Shown piece by piece: positions 16,902-25,617 of a stretch of DNA of 64,000 nucleotides. A program made the position numbers and the translations under genes. How positions within the stretch are numbered: position 1 is the stretch's first letter; each line of letters begins with the position of its first letter. The notes below the pieces were generated by a model. The model was given only the letters and a program-made list of their open reading frames with translations. It did not search any database and had not been told where the DNA came from. Source of the DNA: Sinomicrobium weinanense. Its GTDB lineage: Bacteria; Bacteroidota; Bacteroidia; Flavobacteriales; Flavobacteriaceae. The stretch is taken from assembly GCF_018863395.1 (NCBI RefSeq), contig NZ_JAHKRR010000009.1, positions 99,809-163,808 of the forward strand. The letters run 5' to 3'.

Positions 16902-19900
16902 CTATTGTACCACCTCAACCCACTTTCCTTTGGTCCGCACCCGATAATCATTGTCATACATGGCCTCGCACTGTATGCCGGGCAGGTAGTATTTTCCGAG
17001 ATAGGAAGCATTGACCAGTACCCTGAAGGTTTTGCTCTTGTGTGCACCGAGGTCGAAATAGAAATTGGCCCGGTCGTCCCTGAGGTCGGTATGGGTGGCC
17101 TCATTGGCAGTGCCCTGGGCATTTCCGAAATCGGTGAAACGGGTATTGACGATCTCCCATCCGCTGGGGAAGATATGTGTCAGGGCTATGTTTTTGAGGG
17201 CATCTCCTTTCTGGTTGGTAATGGTCACCTCGGCGATAAAATTGGTGCCCTGGGTGAGGCTGGAAACATTCAGTATATTTCCGTCCCTTCCTTTGTATAC
17301 TACTTTGGCCGTGAGGTTCTGCTGTTCTGTCCTTTCCTGGCCTACCGGTAAAATTCCGTTGTTCAGTACCCGGACGAACAGGGTGTTGTCCTTGTTGTTT
17401 TGCAGCTTCAGGGTATTATTTCCTTTGCTGATGTCCAGGCTTCTGTCTGCCAGGGTGTTCGGTGTATTCAGCGCAGTGGATTTTCCGTTTACGGTATACG
17501 AGACATCAATACCTTTACCACCGATGTATTCGGCGAATTTAGCCATGGCGAGGAGGCTGTATGCGGTACTCTGTGTACTCATCCAGCGGTCTTGGCTGAG
17601 GTTTTTGGCGATGTCCCGGGCCATGTCCCGGGCTTTGACCTTCTCGTTCAGTAACAAAAGGGTTTCCAAAGCCAGTGCGCGGTTCCTTTCCGTAGAACCA
17701 TAGGTGTGATAATCGTATTTCACCGGCTGAATATCGATATTGGCATTCACAAATATCTCCCGGGCGGCATTTTTCTGTCCGATCAGGGAATAGGCTGCAG
17801 CGAGTCGGAGCCTGGCTTCGTTGGATATGTCCGGCGTTTCCCTTAACCTGTTCATGGAAGAGACATCTGCATTTTCGGCCAGGGCCAGGGTATACAGGCG
17901 GTAGGCCTGTGCCAGATCAGAACTTTTACGGGACTGCCTCCATTGTTTGGCGGCCTGTTTCTGGTAATTGATCCAGCTATTTTTAAAGCCGATAGGGAGG
18001 ACGTATCCTTTTTTCTCTGCTTCCAGTAAAAAGTGGCCTGCATATGAGGAACCCCAGTCATTGGCATAGTTCTGGCCGCTCCAGTAGGCAAAACCGCCAT
18101 TCGGAAGCTGGTAGCCGCCCAGGCGTTTTATGGCCCTTTCCACATTTTTCTGGATCTTTTGCTTTTTGTCTGCCGTAAGGTCAAAGATACCGGGAAGGAA
18201 CAACTGCGGGAATGCGGCTGATGTTACCTGCTCCACACATCCGTGCGGATACCGGATGAGGTATTTCATACGGCCGTTGAAGTTCATGGGCGGAAGCGTG
18301 GAGAATTCAATGCTTGCCGTATTGCTTCCTGCAACCCCAAAGGTTTCCAGTGCCAGTTCCCGGGATTTTCCCGGCTCCAGTATAATATCCTGTACCGATG
18401 TGGTAAGCGGATTGGGATTGAGCACGTCTATTTCTACCTCATAAGACGCTTTTTCTCCATTGCCGGACGCAATAACCTCTATTTTACCGATACCTTCAAA
18501 ATCGGCGATCTCGAGTTCAAAATAAGCCATTTTTTCATCCGGCCTGTCAAAGGACACCTTTTGTGTAGCATCACCCGTTATGCGGAATGCCTTGTTGCCT
18601 TTTACCTGAACGCTTACGTTTTTCACCTTGTTTTCCATGGCAAATACGGTAACGGGCAGGGTAACTTTCTCTCCGGGGGTGATCTTTCTGGGCAGGGAAG
18701 CCAGTACCATGAGCGGTTTGCGTACCGGGGTGGTCTTTTCCGTACTTCCGTAGGCCCCGGTTTCCGGGTCTCCCGCTACAATCATGGTCCTTACAGAACC
18801 GATATACTTGGGAATGGTAATACTGTGCGACCGGGTTTGGCCTTTATCCAGGGTAAAAGGCCCGAGATAAACCACCATAGGCTTAAAGCGGTTGGCCTTT
18901 TTGTTCTTGGCCCCGGCCAGCTCTTCGTCACCACCTATGCTGAATACCTGGTCTATCCTGCCTCCGTAGGCCCCGATAACATCGTCGTAGATATCCCACG
19001 TCTTTACACCCAGGGCTTCCCTGGCGAAAAACTCGTCCCAGGCATTTGGTGTTTTAAAACGGGTAAGGTCGAGCAGGCCGTCATCCACGACAGCAATGGT
19101 ATAGGTCATCGGTTTACCCTGTTTTTCCTTCACTTTTACGGTGACCTTCTCTTCCGGGCGCAGCACATCGGGCATGCTTATTTCCGGTTTCAGCCTGGTG
19201 GCGGGATCTTCTACGGTAACAGGTACGACACCGTAAAGCCGGATAGGAAGGTCGTTTGCCGTGGATGCGTGTGGCTGTAACAGGGAAATATGGATATAAA
19301 TATTAGGAGTGTATAAGGCGTCTATCGGCAGTTCGAACCGGGTTTCGCCTTCTTCTGCATCCACCCATAACGAGTGCAGTACTTCGGTACCGTTCTCCAC
19401 GGTAACCAGGGCGCGCCCTCCCGCACTGCTGGGGAAAGTAACGATGGCTTTTTCGCCCACCCTGTAATTTTTCTTGTCGGTAGAGAAGACCAGCATGGTA
19501 GCTGAAGAAGGATCGTTTTTCCTGGATTTTCCGGCCCAGCCAGGCCAGTCGATATAAACCGTTTGGCCTGTGGCGTGGCCGCCTTCCGGGTCTTCGACAT
19601 GTATGAGGTAACGGCCCCATTCGGGGTATTTCAGTTCAAAGTCAAAGGAAGCCTTGCCGTCAGCACCTGTATTGATGGTTTTGGAAAATACGTTTTCCCT
19701 GTGGTCACTGCCGCGGTAGGAAGAGAGGTTGTCTTCTGAAGTGTCCCACCACCATCGCCATTTTACTTTGTAAATATTTACCTTTAACCCTTTGGTGGCT
19801 TTGGGGTTGCCCTTTTCGTCCACAGAAACCACTTCGAAGCGGTGTTTGGTATCGGTGAGGAGCATGCCCCTGGTCTTGTCGCCTTTGGGGGGATTAAGGC

Positions 19901-22448
19901 CTATGTAAGTATTGTATGGCGAATAGGTTTTGGTAAATACGTCGGTACTGAAATCACCTCCGGTTTCGTATACTTTGGTGATAAAGGAAGCCTTCAGCAT
20001 TCCGGGCGCCTTTTTTTCCAGTTGGGGCTTCAGTGAGAACGAGGCTTTGCCTTCGGCATTGACCTTGCCGTCAAAAACGGTTTGTTCTTCAGAAGCGAAA
20101 GACCTGGAAGGGTCGTTGAAAATATAGCCCGCAAATTGTTTAAAACTGGTATTTTGCCGTTGGAACCTTGCCTGGATATCAGCCTTGAGGTTCCTGGCAA
20201 TGGCACCGTGCAGCCAGGCCACTTCAAGATTTCCGTTCACCGGTTTGGAACCGGAGAGGATATCGTCTTCAAAATCGGCCTTGATCTTCAGCCGGTTGGG
20301 CTTTATGGTCTCTATGCGGATACGTTTGGTAAAGACCGCACCACCTACGGATATCTTGGCCTGCCAGTTCCCGGTAGGGGCATTCTGGTCTGTGGAGGTG
20401 GTAAAGGTATAGAAATTGTCGGTCGCGCTGGTCCTGATCTCCTTATGGGTTATTTTTCCGTAGGGGTCTTTTAATTCGAACTTTACGGGATGACCTTTCG
20501 GCAGTTTATTAGCCTTGTCATTGAGTATAAAAGACAGGAAGAGGGTGTCTCCCGGCCGCCATACCCCGCGTTCGCCATAGAGGTATCCTTTTATGCCCTT
20601 GTGCAGTTTAACTCCGGAAACATCGAATTTACTCACTGAAAGTGCGTTGCCATCACTGAGTTTTATATAGGTCTTTTGCTTTCCTTTTTCGGCAATGGCA
20701 AAATAGGCCGGAACGGTGGCATCGAGCATGGTAAACCCGTCCTTATCGGTAACGACTGTAGCCATTTCCTGCTGCTGGAAATTGTAAAAAGTGACTTTGA
20801 TGTCGGCTTCGGGCTTTGCTGTAATAAGATTAGTGACGCTGACAAAATAGGATTCGTTATTGCCCTTTTTTATGGTAACGCCCAGATCGGAGGCGAGGAC
20901 GTTTACAGCGACTTTTTTATTGCGGTAATAAGAAGTATTACAAGGGTTCTCATTTTCCTCCCAGTTATAGGTGTAATCGTAATAATAATCGTCGTAATAA
21001 TATCCTTCCACATTGTCCCAGTAGCTGGATTCCTGCGCTTCGTCGTAGTTCTCTCCGGTGGTGGTTTCCTCTTCTTCGGGGAAATTGGTCTCATCACATT
21101 TATAGGTGCTGTAAGACGGCCTGTACCGGAATTCCACCCGATAGATGGCGCCGGGATCGGGGGTGATGAGTTCCCTGAGGTCCAGGGCATAGGCGTGCCA
21201 TTTGCCGTTGGCGGCACTCAGGTTGCTGTGAAGCTGAATGGTTTTTCGGGCGATGGGCCTGGCCACAGTGCGCAGGTCGCCCTCCCCGTTGAGGTCCTGG
21301 TATTGCAGGAACTGTAAAATGTTGTTCTCAAATATTTTAATGACGGATACATCGACGGCATTGAGGTTTACGGCTTCAAAATTGATCTTGAGATTGTTGG
21401 AGGAAGGAAGTATAGTGCCACTTTGCAACAGCCTTACCTCAGGTTTTAGCTGTTCGAAGGCGATCTGTTCGGAAAAGAGCTGCTTCAGCTTATAGTTTTC
21501 CACATTTTGTATGCCCTGGAACACTTCCAATGATTTTACTCCTTTGAGTTCGTTTTCCGGATAGACTTTAAGTACATTCCCGTCCACCAAAAATTTCAGT
21601 GATCTGGCGTCCTGGATGCTTACCAGTCCGTCAAAGTTCTGGTTTTTCTTCAACGGGTCTGAAAAATTGATTTCCACATAAGGCTTGTCTGTTCCCACGA
21701 CATTGACCTCCATGACGGTAAAGTTGTTTTTTCCGGGAATGAGAATCTCTCCTTCCCCTTTTGAATCGATATCAAAGGGCTTGCCGTTCCATGTTACTTT
21801 TACTTTCGAATCTTCTTTCAACCGGCGGATACTGTCGATCTTAAACCGGAACTGGGTGTTGGTCTCTGCCTCCCCGTAGAATTTTACGGAGAGCTCTTTG
21901 TCTTTCTGCGAGGCCTGTACCAGTTTTTTTGCAGTTTCCGCAGCTAACTGATCGCTGCTTCTCAGTGTGCCTTCCACGTATTGCCAGTCGCGGTTATAGG
22001 ATTGTATCTGGTCGGTAGTGATCTTAAATTGCTGTTTGATGGTTTTTACCTTAAAGGAAAAATCCCTTAGTTCACCGGGGATGTCCTTTACGAGATCTCC
22101 CAGTTTTAATGTAAACTCGTATTCCGTATCCTGCTTCAGGGGAGCTTCCGGTACAAAGGCCAGGGTCTGGTTGTTCAGGGCTACTACCTTACCTTTTGTT
22201 TTCGGGGATACGCGGATGAGGTCTTCGCGAAGTTCCCGGTTGGGCTCCCATTCCGCAATGGGATCACGTAGCATTATTTTTATGCTGGAGTGAGAAGAAA
22301 TGATCCCCTGGGAGACGTCAGAGATGTATTCCCGGTATTTATACAGGTTGGATATCTGTTCCTGTATTTCCTCTTCCGGGGTTTTATCCTTACAGGAAAA
22401 TAAAATAAGAAGCGCTGTAACGGGGAGGAGTAATTTTTTTAATTGCAT
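16902..22448 (-). CDS. Alpha-2-macroglobulin family lipoprotein
   Basis: Giant periplasmic protease trap of 1848 residues. From ATG 22448 the signal peptide ends in LILFSC (Cys19 lipidated). Successive MG beta-sandwich domains follow, including GYLYGERGVWRPGDTLFLS, the N-terminal landmark of the A2M core. The thioester motif CVEQ is intact at about residues 1404-1407 (YPHGCVEQVTSAAFP), followed by the alpha-helical thioester domain and a receptor-like C-terminus. An intact thioester predicts covalent trapping of attacking proteases. In many bacteria the partner pbpC is adjacent; here no pbpC is found. An extended frame up to 22535 has a non-signal-like start and is rejected. Confidence 0.95.
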   Translation of the reverse strand: MQLKKLLLPVTALLILFSCKDKTPEEEIQEQISNLYKYREYISDVSQGIISSHSSIKIMLRDPIAEWEPNRELREDLIRVSPKTKGKVVALNNQTLAFVPEAPLKQDTEYEFTLKLGDLVKDIPGELRDFSFKVKTIKQQFKITTDQIQSYNRDWQYVEGTLRSSDQLAAETAKKLVQASQKDKELSVKFYGEAETNTQFRFKIDSIRRLKEDSKVKVTWNGKPFDIDSKGEGEILIPGKNNFTVMEVNVVGTDKPYVEINFSDPLKKNQNFDGLVSIQDARSLKFLVDGNVLKVYPENELKGVKSLEVFQGIQNVENYKLKQLFSEQIAFEQLKPEVRLLQSGTILPSSNNLKINFEAVNLNAVDVSVIKIFENNILQFLQYQDLNGEGDLRTVARPIARKTIQLHSNLSAANGKWHAYALDLRELITPDPGAIYRVEFRYRPSYSTYKCDETNFPEEEETTTGENYDEAQESSYWDNVEGYYYDDYYYDYTYNWEENENPCNTSYYRNKKVAVNVLASDLGVTIKKGNNESYFVSVTNLITAKPEADIKVTFYNFQQQEMATVVTDKDGFTMLDATVPAYFAIAEKGKQKTYIKLSDGNALSVSKFDVSGVKLHKGIKGYLYGERGVWRPGDTLFLSFILNDKANKLPKGHPVKFELKDPYGKITHKEIRTSATDNFYTFTTSTDQNAPTGNWQAKISVGGAVFTKRIRIETIKPNRLKIKADFEDDILSGSKPVNGNLEVAWLHGAIARNLKADIQARFQRQNTSFKQFAGYIFNDPSRSFASEEQTVFDGKVNAEGKASFSLKPQLEKKAPGMLKASFITKVYETGGDFSTDVFTKTYSPYNTYIGLNPPKGDKTRGMLLTDTKHRFEVVSVDEKGNPKATKGLKVNIYKVKWRWWWDTSEDNLSSYRGSDHRENVFSKTINTGADGKASFDFELKYPEWGRYLIHVEDPEGGHATGQTVYIDWPGWAGKSRKNDPSSATMLVFSTDKKNYRVGEKAIVTFPSSAGGRALVTVENGTEVLHSLWVDAEEGETRFELPIDALYTPNIYIHISLLQPHASTANDLPIRLYGVVPVTVEDPATRLKPEISMPDVLRPEEKVTVKVKEKQGKPMTYTIAVVDDGLLDLTRFKTPNAWDEFFAREALGVKTWDIYDDVIGAYGGRIDQVFSIGGDEELAGAKNKKANRFKPMVVYLGPFTLDKGQTRSHSITIPKYIGSVRTMIVAGDPETGAYGSTEKTTPVRKPLMVLASLPRKITPGEKVTLPVTVFAMENKVKNVSVQVKGNKAFRITGDATQKVSFDRPDEKMAYFELEIADFEGIGKIEVIASGNGEKASYEVEIDVLNPNPLTTSVQDIILEPGKSRELALETFGVAGSNTASIEFSTLPPMNFNGRMKYLIRYPHGCVEQVTSAAFPQLFLPGIFDLTADKKQKIQKNVERAIKRLGGYQLPNGGFAYWSGQNYANDWGSSYAGHFLLEAEKKGYVLPIGFKNSWINYQKQAAKQWRQSRKSSDLAQAYRLYTLALAENADVSSMNRLRETPDISNEARLRLAAAYSLIGQKNAAREIFVNANIDIQPVKYDYHTYGSTERNRALALETLLLLNEKVKARDMARDIAKNLSQDRWMSTQSTAYSLLAMAKFAEYIGGKGIDVSYTVNGKSTALNTPNTLADRSLDISKGNNTLKLQNNKDNTLFVRVLNNGILPVGQERTEQQNLTAKVVYKGRDGNILNVSSLTQGTNFIAEVTITNQKGDALKNIALTHIFPSGWEIVNTRFTDFGNAQGTANEATHTDLRDDRANFYFDLGAHKSKTFRVLVNASYLGKYYLPGIQCEAMYDNDYRVRTKGKWVEVVQ

Positions 22449-22541
22449 AGTGTTTTGATTAGGGTTTGGATGTCCCATACCGTTTTCCGCTTGCCGCGGG
22501 CGACGGTTTAGAAACACAAATATTAAATTAAACACTCACCG

Positions 22542-23111
22542 CTAACCGCGGGTAGCGTACGTTGTATTCTCGTTTTTTATCTGCTCAAAACTTTTTACCT
22601 CTATTTTTCCTTTGGTAGGGATCATATTTTGCCAGACCCAATTGTAATGTTCAATTACTTTTTCTGCTTTCAAATGTGGTCTTTCACCGGTTGTATGTCC
22701 GTTAGAAACAACAGTGATGTTATAATCCTTTGTCAGGGCCGATTGGATTGCAGATTCTACACAAAAGTCCGTTGCACAACCGGTAATGAACAGATCACTA
22801 ACATTCAATTCATTTAATTTCGATTGCAGGGTGGTTCTATAAAAGATATCATTTGCATATTTATCAACCAAAATATCATCAGGCTCAACAATTAACTCGT
22901 CCAGGTTTTCCCAGGCCGTTGAGTTTTTTTCAAATTGTCCGGTTCCCGTTCCGTCGTGTTGAATGAAAATTACCGGAAAAGCCAATTCCCTGAACATCGA
23001 ACCGAGCTTATTTATCCTCATAACAACTCCTTCCGTATCAAACCGGGGCGTTTGGGAAGTAAAAGAACCTTTTTGCATATCGATGATTAAAAGGGCATTT
23101 CCATCTTTCAT
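22542..23111 (-). CDS. Isochorismatase-family cysteine hydrolase
   Basis: 189-residue cytoplasmic hydrolase with the complete catalytic triad of the family: D11 (LLIIDMQKGSF), K84 (DILVDKYANDIF) and C117 (GCATDFCVESA). Such enzymes cleave amides or enol ethers (nicotinamidase, isochorismatase, ureidoacrylate hydrolase); the sequence alone does not fix the substrate. It lies between the isoaspartyl peptidase and macroglobulin genes on the same strand (47 and 93 bp gaps), so a loose operon is possible. Confidence 0.9.
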   Translation of the reverse strand: MKDGNALLIIDMQKGSFTSQTPRFDTEGVVMRINKLGSMFRELAFPVIFIQHDGTGTGQFEKNSTAWENLDELIVEPDDILVDKYANDIFYRTTLQSKLNELNVSDLFITGCATDFCVESAIQSALTKDYNITVVSNGHTTGERPHLKAEKVIEHYNWVWQNMIPTKGKIEVKSFEQIKNENTTYATRG

Positions 23112-23158
23112 TGATATAATTTCTATGATGTTGTAAGTGGGGTGTTATTAATAATCCG

Positions 23159-24238
23159 CTATTGTTCATAAATGCCTACATAAAGCTCCCCTTCGGCATT
23201 CATGGTGGCCCTGTACATTCCTGCGGTATTGAATTCCATGACCATATTTCCCCGGTGGTCCACGGCAATGATTCCTCCGGTGCCACCCAGGTCGGGGAGT
23301 TTTTTCTGTATGACCTCCCGGGCAGCTTCCTGCAGGGAAAGGCCCTTGTATTCCATAAGTGCCGAAATATCATGAGCCACCATTCCGCGGATAAAAAATT
23401 CACCCCATCCGGTGGAAGATACGGCACAGGTACTGTTATTGGCATAAGTCCCGGCGCCTATAATGGGGGAGTCACCGATGCGCCCCCATCGTTTGTTGGT
23501 CATTCCCCCGGTGGAGGTAGCGGCGGCCAGGTTGCCGTTTTTATCCAGTGCAACACAGCCCACAGTACCGAATTTGGAATCTTTGATCAGGGGATCATAG
23601 AAAGCGGTTTTGCCATCGTGGTCGAGTTCTGACTTTTCCCGGTCTTTAATCCGCTCAAGGGCTTTCATACGCGGTTCCGTATAAAAATAGGAGGGGTCCA
23701 CGATCTCCAGCCCCTGTTCTTCGGCAAAGGATTCGGCACCCTTACGGGCCAGTATCACGTGTTCAGATTTTTCCATGACCGTGCGGGCCAGGGTTATGGG
23801 GTTCTTAACGGTTGTAACCCCGGCCACAGCCCCCGCATTCAGTGTTTTGCCATCCATGATGGAAGCGTCCAGTTCATTTTTGCCGTCATGGGTAAAAACC
23901 GCTCCTTTTCCGGCATTGAACAGGGGAGAGTCTTCCATAACGTTTACGGTTTTCTGAACGGCATCCAGGCCGGACCCACCGTCTTTGAGGATGTCATAGC
24001 CCGTTCTTATGGCCTTTTCCAGGACTTTCCGGTATTCCGCTTCCCCTTCGGGGGTCATGTTCTTTCGCAGGATGGTGCCGGCTCCGCCGTGGATGACTAT
24101 GGCAAAAGGTTCCGTCTGCTGTTGGGAGGGCTTTTCTGCTATATCGGTTTTGGTTTCCGGGTTGTCTTTACATGAAGTGACACCACAAAGTAGCAATAGG
24201 AAGAAAATGACTGTTAGGCTAAAGATTCTTTTTATCAT
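23159..24238 (-). CDS. Isoaspartyl peptidase / type III asparaginase, lipoprotein
   Basis: N-terminal-nucleophile hydrolase that removes isoaspartyl residues and hydrolyses asparagine. The 359-residue precursor has a type II signal peptide (LLLLCGVTSC, Cys23), so it should be exported and lipid anchored. The autocleavage nucleophile is T225 in KFGTVGCVALD, with FAIVIHGGAGTI near the start and ATSTGGMTNKRWGRIGDSPIIGAGTYA forming the substrate pocket. All family landmarks are intact. Downstream genes on the strand are the isochorismatase-like hydrolase and the macroglobulin. Confidence 0.93.
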   Translation of the reverse strand: MIKRIFSLTVIFFLLLLCGVTSCKDNPETKTDIAEKPSQQQTEPFAIVIHGGAGTILRKNMTPEGEAEYRKVLEKAIRTGYDILKDGGSGLDAVQKTVNVMEDSPLFNAGKGAVFTHDGKNELDASIMDGKTLNAGAVAGVTTVKNPITLARTVMEKSEHVILARKGAESFAEEQGLEIVDPSYFYTEPRMKALERIKDREKSELDHDGKTAFYDPLIKDSKFGTVGCVALDKNGNLAAATSTGGMTNKRWGRIGDSPIIGAGTYANNSTCAVSSTGWGEFFIRGMVAHDISALMEYKGLSLQEAAREVIQKKLPDLGGTGGIIAVDHRGNMVMEFNTAGMYRATMNAEGELYVGIYEQ

Positions 24239-24320
24239 TGGAATCGCTGGTTTTTTGGATATTAAAATTAATAAAAATACCGGCCCCTTTTTAAAATCAT
24301 GGAGGTTTTCTTCCCGGATA

Positions 24321-24363
24321 TCCCGGCCAGCCTGCCCGTTTGTGAACAGGAAGGCTGGCGGGA
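24321..24363. repeat. Palindromic hairpin in the 24.2-24.7 kb intergenic gap
   Basis: TCCCGGCCAGCCT (24321-24333) and AGGCTGGCGGGA (24352-24363) form a near-perfect stem with one bulged base. It is not followed by a T-run, so it is repeat-like rather than a terminator. The rest of the 438-bp gap holds another TTTATCCTGAGCCCTTCGAT element (24547-24585) and no gene that I can see. Confidence 0.6.
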
Positions 24364-24676
24364 TAACTGAATTAACTAATCTAAACTTGCAAAAACATCA
24401 GGATCCCTGTAATAAAGGATCGCAAGTCAAAGTTAGGTCAATAAGGAGCGATATGATATCCCTGAAAACTGGGATTTTTAGCCGGGAAGAAAAATAGGCG
24501 CACTGAATTCCGCAGAAAAGAGATAAATCCTTAACTTTATCCCTCGGCTCCAGTTTATCCTGAGCCCTTCGATAAACTCAGGACAGGCTAAAATCGAAGA
24601 GCTCAGGAACCGACAAACCCGCACCGGTTATCGATATCCACCAAATAGAGTTTAAACAGAAAAACAAATAATTGGT

Positions 24677-25210
24677 ATGAGCATAAAAAAACCGTTTAAT
24701 CTTCAGCAGTGGATCGATGAGCACAGGGATCTTCTGAAACCTCCGGTAGGGAACAAGAACCTGTATGTAGATTCCGGAGACTATATCGTTATGGTAGTGG
24801 CCGGGCCCAATGCCCGGAAAGACTATCATTATAACGAAACCGAGGAGTTCTTTTACCAGATAGAAGGGAATATTAAAGTGATCGTTCAGGAAGAAGGGGA
24901 GTCCAGGGAAATGGAACTCCACGAGGGGGATATGTACCTGAACCCGGCAAAAGTGCCGCATTGCCCGGTGCGGAGCGAAGGCTCCATAGGCCTGGTCATA
25001 GAGCGGAAAAGAGCGGGAAAAGGATTTACCGACGGGTTGTTGTGGTATTGTGACAACTGTAACCACAAATTGCATGAAGTCTATTTTGAGCTACACGATA
25101 TAGAAAAAGACTTTCTGCCGCATTTTAAGACCTTTTACAATTCCGAATCCCTGCGTACCTGCGACAAATGTGGTACGGTAATGGAAGCGGACCCGAGGTT
25201 CACCGGATGA
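24677..25210 (+). CDS. 3-hydroxyanthranilate 3,4-dioxygenase
   Basis: Iron(II) cupin dioxygenase opening 3-hydroxyanthranilate to 2-amino-3-carboxymuconate semialdehyde, in the kynurenine route to quinolinate or in tryptophan catabolism. Metal ligands are H51, E57 and H95 (DYHYNETEEFFYQ, AKVPHCPV). The bacterial/fungal-type C-terminal rubredoxin-like site is complete: C125-x2-C128 and C162-x2-C165. At 177 residues it is full length. The next plus-strand gene is an ALDH, but no other kynurenine-pathway gene is in the window. Confidence 0.95.
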   Translation: MSIKKPFNLQQWIDEHRDLLKPPVGNKNLYVDSGDYIVMVVAGPNARKDYHYNETEEFFYQIEGNIKVIVQEEGESREMELHEGDMYLNPAKVPHCPVRSEGSIGLVIERKRAGKGFTDGLLWYCDNCNHKLHEVYFELHDIEKDFLPHFKTFYNSESLRTCDKCGTVMEADPRFTG

Positions 25211-25429
25211 TCATTTGTCTTTCCGGCTGACGAGGGTTACTCCGGCAACAAGACATATCAGGGCACCTCCGATATACATATATGCTGTTTTTTTGGAAGA
25301 GGTGTCTTCCGCTTTCAGTTCCAGGTCGCCGATCTTCAGGCCGCTTTCGCTGGAATCCAGTTTGTCAATTCCGATGTAACCTGCTACCAGTGCGGCCAGG
25401 ATCAGGATCAATGCAATGATCTTTTTCAT
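25211..25429 (-). CDS. Small two-helix membrane protein, unknown
   Basis: 72 residues with an N-terminal membrane helix (IIALILILAALVAGYIGI), a short polar segment GLKIGDLELKAEDTSSKKTAY, and a second helix (MYIGGALICLVAGVTLVS) with a basic end. I do not recognise a named family. Its stop abuts the stop of the convergent dioxygenase gene. Its start faces the ALDH gene across a region with a long inverted repeat. Coding is supported by length, hydrophobic pattern and codon use. Confidence 0.65.
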   Translation of the reverse strand: MKKIIALILILAALVAGYIGIDKLDSSESGLKIGDLELKAEDTSSKKTAYMYIGGALICLVAGVTLVSRKDK

Positions 25430-25451
25430 AATTTAGGAATTTTAGCCTCAA

Positions 25452-25502
25452 TGAACTCGTTTAAACTTTTTTGATTGAAGCGAAAAAGTTTAAACGAGTT
25501 CA
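25452..25502. repeat. 20-bp perfect inverted repeat in a divergent promoter region
   Basis: The 20-base arm at 25452-25471 (begins TGAACTCGTTTAAAC) is exactly complemented by 25483-25502, with an 11-nt loop. It lies between the divergent starts of the small membrane protein and the ALDH gene, so a terminator role for either is implausible. It could be an operator, a 5'-UTR hairpin of the minus-strand gene, or a dispersed palindrome. Confidence 0.8.
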
Positions 25503-25617
25503 ATATAAAGTTACAAATAAAAACGAATGTCCCGGATATTTCGTATTCCTCTTTTTTGGAAAATAATTATTTGTAACTTCGTAAAAAATTTAACAAATAA
25601 CACAAAAAAAGTTATAA

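Noticed and set aside
18243..19280. 345-codon open frame on the plus strand opposite the macroglobulin gene
   Set aside because: Antisense shadow of a gene with an intact thioester domain; no start signal or recognisable protein features.
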